Source: Gari tellinella (lineage: Eukaryota; Mollusca; Bivalvia; Cardiida; Psammobiidae). Taken from it: a stretch of 64,000 nucleotides of DNA. The stretch covers positions 29,956,693 to 30,020,692 of the forward strand of contig OV277871.1 of NCBI GenBank assembly GCA_922989275.2. The letters run 5' to 3'. Positions 59,618 through 64,000 of this stretch are shown one piece after another. The notes beneath the pieces were generated by a model. It was not told the origin of the DNA. It worked only from the letters and a program-made list of their open reading frames with translations, and did not search any database. Position 1 is the first letter of the stretch, and each line of letters opens with the position of its first letter. The translations under genes were made by a program, and so were the position numbers.

Positions 59618-60260
59618 TATCTTGAAAAGTCAAGTAATCATCATGAAAATTCAAGATACTATCTTGAAAATTCAAGATAGTGTCTTGAAAATTCAAGATA
59701 CTATCTTGAATTTTCAAGATAACATGTTGAATTTTCAAGTCACTATCTTGAATTTTCAAAATAACATCTTGAAAATTCAAGATAGGTTTTTTGAAAATTC
59801 AGGTTATTATCTTGAAAATTCAAGATACTATCTTGAAAGTTCATGGTACTATCTTACATTGCAAGATAGTATCCTGAATTTTCAAGATAGTAACTTGAAT
59901 TTTCAAGATAGTAACTTGAAAATTCAACATATTTTCTTAGAAATTCAAGACAGTATCTTGAAAATTCAAGATACTATCTTCATACTAGTTACTAGTATTA
60001 TTTTGAACGTTCAATAAATTATTTTGCATATTCAAAATACTATCTCGAAAATTCAACATTTTATCTTGAAAATTCAACATACTATCTTGATAATTCAAGA
60101 TACTTATCTTGAATTTTTAAGATAGTATCTTGAATTTTCAAGTTATTATCTTGAATTTTCAAGTTATTTTCTTGAAAATTCAAGATACTATCTTGAATTT
60201 TCAAGATAGAATATTGAATATTCAAGTTAGTATGTTGAAAATTTAAGATAATATCTTGGA
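59618..60260. repeat. 21-bp minisatellite with self-complementary unit
   Basis: Units of about 21 bp alternate CTTGAAAATTCAAG and its complement CTTGAATTTTCAAG, joined by ATACTAT, ATAGTAT or similar. Period 21 keeps a reading frame: plus-strand frame 59,583-60,017 (144 codons) repeats ILKIQDT / ILNFQDS heptads, and the minus strand (59,592-59,780) reads the same heptads. Later units (60,020-60,260) drift in length. Confidence 0.93.
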
Positions 60261-60329
60261 AAAGGCATCATCGCATTACTAAAGCTGTGTATATTCGAAA
60301 GCAGCAAAAGTTCATTTAGAAATGAAGAC

Positions 60330-60640
60330 AGGTGTTATTTATAAGGTTTTTTAATTTCTTTAAAATTTGTCTCACCAATAAAGAAGAATTCTAGTCGATA
60401 GTCAAGGTTTACGCTATTAGGAAGGTATACATCGGTTAGGAAGCATATTTGAAAATCCGCCAATGTCTGTTGTCGCGTTCGAAAGATCAATTCGCGGAGA
60501 AATGATCCATAAGTTCTGCCTCCGCTGCTATAGATATCCACAAGTCCCGCACCGTAGAGCAATTTCTTCTTTACGAATTAAAAGTAAAAAATTCAAAGGA
60601 ATTGAATCGGGCGAATGTAAATATTTTGTTTGTACGAGTA
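60330..60640 (-). pseudogene. Unrecognised coding relic, copy 2
   Basis: Minus strand, open from 60,562 to 60,335: (L)LYGAGLVDIYSSGGRTYG, SFLRELIFRTRQQTLADFQ, CFLTDVYLPNSVNLDYRLEF and FFIGETNFKEIKKPYK. It matches the 7228-7483 copy along its length, including about 40 bases upstream of the frame (ATATTTACATTCGC), and shares C.(L/F)TD...F.(I)GETN with 19,331-19,555. No database family comes to mind. Confidence 0.5.
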
Positions 60641-60709
60641 CAAAACGATTTCTGTGAACATGCAAGAAGAATGCGTTTTCAGTACAAAATTGAATTGTAT
60701 ATATTATTC

Positions 60710-60934
60710 ACCCTTTCACAACCATTGCGACGGAAACGCTCGACTAACACAATCGATGCCCTATTATTGTCTGATTATGCTTTTCGTCTGCTTTTACTTA
60801 TTAAATTTGTAATTTTATGCGTTTTTTAGTTAGGAAATATTGAAAAGAGTGTCAAAAATGCGTACCGCGATGTCTGATCAGGAAACAAACTGTTTGCAAA
60901 AGTCAGTGTTGTTGGCCTTGGCAGTGAAAGGGTT
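60710..60934 (-). mobile_element. R/B-type MITE, hairpin left arm lost
   Basis: ACCCTTTCACAACCATTGCG left, GGCCTTGGCAGTGAAAGGG right. GTGTCAAAAATGCGTACC joins GCGATGTCTGATCAGGAAAC, so the left arm is missing. Confidence 0.75.
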
Positions 60935-60957
60935 ATTTCCCCTGAGTGTTAACAATA

Positions 60958-61314
60958 CATCGCTCCCTCTCTACAACGACAACCAACGGGAGACAAAAAG
61001 TGTGTGCGTTGTTCGGATGGGGTCGTTATAGGGAGGGAAATTGGCTTACATTTGCAAACAGCTTGAATCCAGATCAGACGCCGCGTGACGCGGCGTCTGA
61101 TCTGGATTCAAGCTGTTTGCCACTGGTCATTAAGTTGTTTCTGTCAAAATGTCAATTACATAACTTTGAGAAAAACAGCAGACGACAATTTTAAGCAGAC
61201 AGCATTGCAGCCGTGAATATAATGGACATAATTGTCCTGTTGAGGGAACTTCGATAATGATCGTTGTAAGGAGGGAGTCGTTGTTGGGTGGGCCATTGTA
61301 GGGAGGGAACACTG
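60958..61314 (-). mobile_element. Family D MITE, full length
   Basis: CGCTCCCTCTCTACAACGAC / GCCATTGTAGGGAGGGAACA CTG ends. Hairpin AATCCAGATCAGACGCCGCG / CGCGGCGTCTGATCTGGATT, perfect, with apex TGA instead of TAA. GCAGACGACAATTTTAAGCAG is a family motif. Confidence 0.92.
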
Positions 61315-61379
61315 TACTTCCGTGTCGATGTATTTTACAATTATTGCCGCGTTGACCTTTCGTCTCATGCAAAATTGTC

Positions 61380-61525
61380 TGTTTTTAAAATTGTCGTCTG
61401 CGAGTTTTGTCAAATTCAGATCTATGCATTTTCGAAATGAAACAACCTCAAGCCGAATTTCAGACAGTTTGGATCAAGATCAGACGCTGCGTTACGCGGC
61501 GTCTGATCTGGATTCAAATAATTTG
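61380..61525 (+). mobile_element. Family D or Q remnant
   Basis: TGTCGTCTGCGAGTTTTGTC, hairpin GATCAAGATCAGACGCTGCG / CGCGGCGTCTGATCTGGATT; ends not found. Confidence 0.65.
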
Positions 61526-61535
61526 CAAATTCACA

Positions 61536-61847
61536 ATCCACAAGCAAATGGTTTAATTTATCCAGTGTCATTATTTAAATGTACTATTCTCTACGAGCGC
61601 CACCTTACGGTGTCTAGTTTTAAACTTTAGTCAATTGCTCGTATACGTCTCATCAATACTTCCGTCTCACTGTCTCAGACAATAGTTGTCGCGTTAAACT
61701 TTCTCCTGACTCAACAACGTCTGTTCTTATGTTACCCTAACTAGCTTTAGATGCGTTTCGATATCGCGAATTATTTGTGCGTGCGTACTTGCGCCCGTTT
61801 GTGTGTGCGTTGCCCATAAATATATTTTCATTTTCACATCAGCTAGG
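61536..61847. other. No recognisable feature
   Basis: Nothing identified; TGTGCGTGCGTACTTGCGCC is mildly GT-rich. Confidence 0.35.
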
Positions 61848-63170
61848 GATGTCGAATTTCATCCGTCAACGAATATCTCTGGAATGCGCGTCGTCCTGTA
61901 ACATGGCACAGTGAACTTGACATTGACATTTGACCTCAATTATAGACATATTGAACAAGGATGTATCTTTAAAAAAGATATTAAGCAGAGTGTGTGGTGG
62001 AAGTTATGCTGTAGATAGGTGTGAACAATTATATGAAATTGAGGTTTTCACAAGGGAATCAGTTCTAGTAGGTCAACTGAACTCACTCAATGTAAACAGT
62101 CTGTGACAGACCGTGTCTCTTACTTTCCCACACACTTAATATCCAGTAAAACTCGTTAAAGTATGTAGACCAGCCTGTCTCAGGGCTGCCATTTCTCCGG
62201 ATTCTTCCGAAATCTTCGGATTTTTATTCCAACAGATGGAAGCTTAAAGCAGGCTGAAAGTAAAGCAGAATGTGCCTTTAGGCGCATTCTGTGTTACTTT
62301 CAACCTGCTTTGAGCATCAGGTGTCTTAAAAACTAGAAACAGACTATGGGTTAAAGGTATAATTCGTAAAATCGTGCTTGAAATATTGAAAATTTTGAAA
62401 TCTTAGGATTTTCTTCATCAACTTATGGCAGCCCTGCTGTCTCCCTATCAAATCTGGCCATTCGGTTTTACGAAGGTACACTTAAACCTAAATTTCCGAA
62501 CAGTTATCATTGGTTGGTCTAAAAAAAAAATTTCTGTTCCGCTAAATTGACTCGTCAGGAAGATATTTCCTAATCTATACCAGCTAGGATTACCAAACCT
62601 TTGTTGTGTGAGTATATGACATTTTCGGGTAACTTTGACCCTGGCCTTTCACCTCATAAAAAATGCATTCTTTGCAAATGTTTTACAATCAATCTGTGTG
62701 TTTGTGATCACATCTTGGGAAAGAGGATTGTTGCATACCAATTTGAGGCCAATTTGACCATCACTTTGGTTTTGACCTCAATTATATAACAATATTGTTA
62801 AACCATATTTCCGTTACGACATCAAACCAAATTTAGAATATGTGTACGTATTTTGATGGCCGAGTTATGCATACAGTACTACTTGAAGAACATTATATGC
62901 CTTTAAACTTGACCTTTGACCTGAATCATTGAAGACAATTGTCTGGAGTATAATGTCATGAACCATATCAGATAGTGATGCCGGACTTTTTTGTCAGTAC
63001 ACATTCGGATTTTGATGTGTAGCATACCATTTAAGGTCACTGTTAACTTAACTTTGACCTCATTTATAGAATTGTTTAGTCCGGACAATAGTTCATACAC
63101 TACATCGGCTACGGATACCAAATTTTGTATGAGTGTACAGCTGGTTTTAGAGACGGCAATATTGGCCTTT
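61848..63170 (+). repeat. Divergent tandem repeat, about 140-bp period, split by H
   Basis: TTTGACCTCAATTATAG-like landmarks at about 61,930, 62,771, 62,914 and 63,053 are spaced 139-143 bp where contiguous. Companion motifs GCTAGGATTACCAAA / GCTACGGATACCAAA / GCTAGGGATGTCGAA and GTGTACG recur in phase. TTGACCTTTGACCT at 62,910 is a direct repeat of nuclear-receptor-like half sites; function not implied. Confidence 0.55.
62182..62435. mobile_element. Family H MITE, full length
   Basis: AGGGCTGCCATTTCTCCGGA / CAACTTATGGCAGCCCT ends. CCTGTCTC (62,174-62,181) and GCTGTCTC (62,436-62,443) agree at 7 of 8, a probable 8-bp target duplication as made by hAT elements. Hairpin GCAGGCTGAAAGTAAAGCAG AATGTGCCTTTAGGCGCATT. 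Confidence 0.88.
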
Positions 63171-63627
63171 TATCTCTACGTATTAACATAGGCACTGCGT
63201 GAAAGAGGACCTTTCTATATTTCATGGGAGTTCGAAAACAAATGGTCGTGTTTTGGATTTGGAATTTTTTATTATTTTCGTTTTCTATACCATATATAGA
63301 ATTGAATACAATTGTTCAAAGGGCAAGGTACCTATGGACGTCATCCACATATTCGAAAGTTCTATCGGAATGGTTTTAGGATATTCGTTTTATTTTATCC
63401 TATGCCTTGAATCTGTTATGATTTGTTTCAACTGTATGTGTCGCAAGATTAGTTGTCAGTAGTTTTTGCGGATTTAAATTTAGTATTGTTTTGTTATGCA
63501 ATCTGTTTTGATACTAATAAAGCTGCTCCTTTTTTCTCATTGTTGTACTGTTTTGATTTACAGATACTATATGGAACAACCTATCAAATCGGGTGATGTT
63601 CTATAACTAGAAAACCCTAAACACATT
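63171..63627. other. Unassigned, one 87-codon frame
   Basis: Plus-strand frame 63,199-63,462 has two hydrophobic stretches (FFIIFVFYTIYRI, GYSFYFILCLESVMICF), and AATAAA follows at 63,516. No homology or splice context supports it as a gene. Confidence 0.25.
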
Positions 63628-63810
63628 ATTGAATATATTGTGTCTACTAAAACCCTAACCTTAACCGTCACCATCAATCGATTGTATCTATGTAAACCGT
63701 AATCATAGCCATCGCATTGAATCTATTGTGACTATTAAAACCCTTGCCCCTACAATCGCACTGAATCTTCTGTGTCTATTAAAACCCTAGACCTAAACAT
63801 CTTATTGGAT
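63628..63810. repeat. Divergent tandem repeat, about 44-bp period
   Basis: Four units start near 63,628, 63,677, 63,716 and 63,760, each like ATTGAATCTATTGTGTCTAT followed by TAAAACCCTAACC. Spacing 49, 39, 44 and 43 to a fifth partial unit. CCCTAA resembles telomeric repeats but is not in tandem. Confidence 0.75.
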
Positions 63811-63817
63811 GAATTAC

Positions 63818-64000
63818 AGCGCGCCCTCTCTATAACGAGTGACACATAGTGTGTGTCGTTCGGAGGGAGACGTTAAAGGGAGATAAATAAGGACTTGACC
63901 AACATTGGCAAACAGCTTGAATCGAAATCAGATGCCGCGTAACGCGGCGTCTGAACTGGATTCAAGCTGTTTGTCACTCGTTATTATATTTATTATATCC
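63818..64000 (-). mobile_element. Family D MITE cut by the window end
   Basis: ACAGCGCGCCCTCTCTATAA CGAG left, GTGTCGTTCGGAGGGAGACG, hairpin AATCGAAATCAGATGCCGCG / CGCGGCGTCTGAACTGGATT. The right third lies beyond the window. Confidence 0.85.

Noticed and set aside
63199..63462. 87-codon frame followed by AATAAA as a small gene.
   Set aside because: Two hydrophobic stretches and a chance AATAAA are too little in AT-rich sequence.
63640..63800. Interstitial telomere repeat.
   Set aside because: CCCTAA words occur once per 44-bp unit, not in tandem.
1258..63975. Integron attC sites or Rho-independent terminators, because of the many GC-rich hairpins.
   Set aside because: They sit in the centre of eukaryotic MITEs with TA or TTAA duplications; no integrase, cassette genes or bacterial operons exist here.

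Overview
This looks like a 64 kb stretch of animal nuclear DNA, most likely from a marine or freshwater bivalve mollusc. That assignment is inference from style only: AT-rich sequence, very dense short inverted-repeat elements, a GCGCTATATAAAT-(ATT)n retroposon tail and an absence of long reading frames. I find no convincing intact protein-coding gene, no rRNA and no bacterial-style operon. The longest open frames are 90-144 codons and lie almost entirely inside near-identical repeat copies or tandem repeats.

The window is a graveyard of non-autonomous DNA transposons (MITEs), many nested inside one another. The family letters are mine. A: about 246 bp, CAGTGGAGAA...TTCTCCACTG ends, TA target duplication, about 20 uniform full-length copies plus many decayed ones. 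B, R, Q, C and E: TTAA-flanked elements with CCC-starting ends, resembling piggyBac-type MITEs. D: 330-370 bp, CAGTG..CCCTCCCTACAACGAC ends, TA. F: about 205 bp, CAGTARAACCTCTCTATAACGACCACT ends, TA. G: CAGTCGAACTTCGATAT ends. H: AGGGCTGCCAT ends with a probable 8-bp duplication. I to O, S and T: rarer palindromic or foldback families.

The most striking result is that unrelated families carry the same central hairpin. A roughly 65-bp palindrome (CAAACAG-arm-GATCAGACGCCG-loop-CGGCGTCTGATC-arm-CTGTTTG) sits in the middle of A, B, R, Q, C, D and O, although these differ in ends, flanks and target-site type. The outer arm differs between families, but both sides change together, so pairing is kept. 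A second hairpin (TTAAAGCAGGTTGAAAGTAAAG...) is shared in the same way by E and H, with a recognisable variant in F. This suggests portable hairpin modules that move between, or are selected in, different transposon backbones.

Layout: 1-1.7 kb, a 32-bp minisatellite (at least 35 phased units) expanded from a D-element end and split by an A copy. 1.7-30 kb, MITE mosaic with several datable nests. 30.2-32.1 kb, a large inverted structure carrying two convergent tRNA-Glu-like sequences. 32.4-47.7 kb, more mosaic. 47.9-48.8 kb, a three-copy direct/inverted repeat. 48.9-59 kb, mosaic plus a possible exon on the minus strand near 56.5 kb. 59.6-60.3 kb, a 21-bp minisatellite that reads as the same heptad on both strands. 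60.3-64 kb, a coding relic, divergent tandem repeats and a D element cut by the window edge. Three dispersed, decayed copies of one unrecognised coding sequence (7.3, 19.4 and 60.4 kb) are the only protein-like signal I trust.

Limits: coordinates were read by eye. Ends of clean elements should be good to 1-3 bases; ends of decayed fragments are approximate. Superfamily assignments rest on terminal bases and target duplications only, because no transposase was seen.
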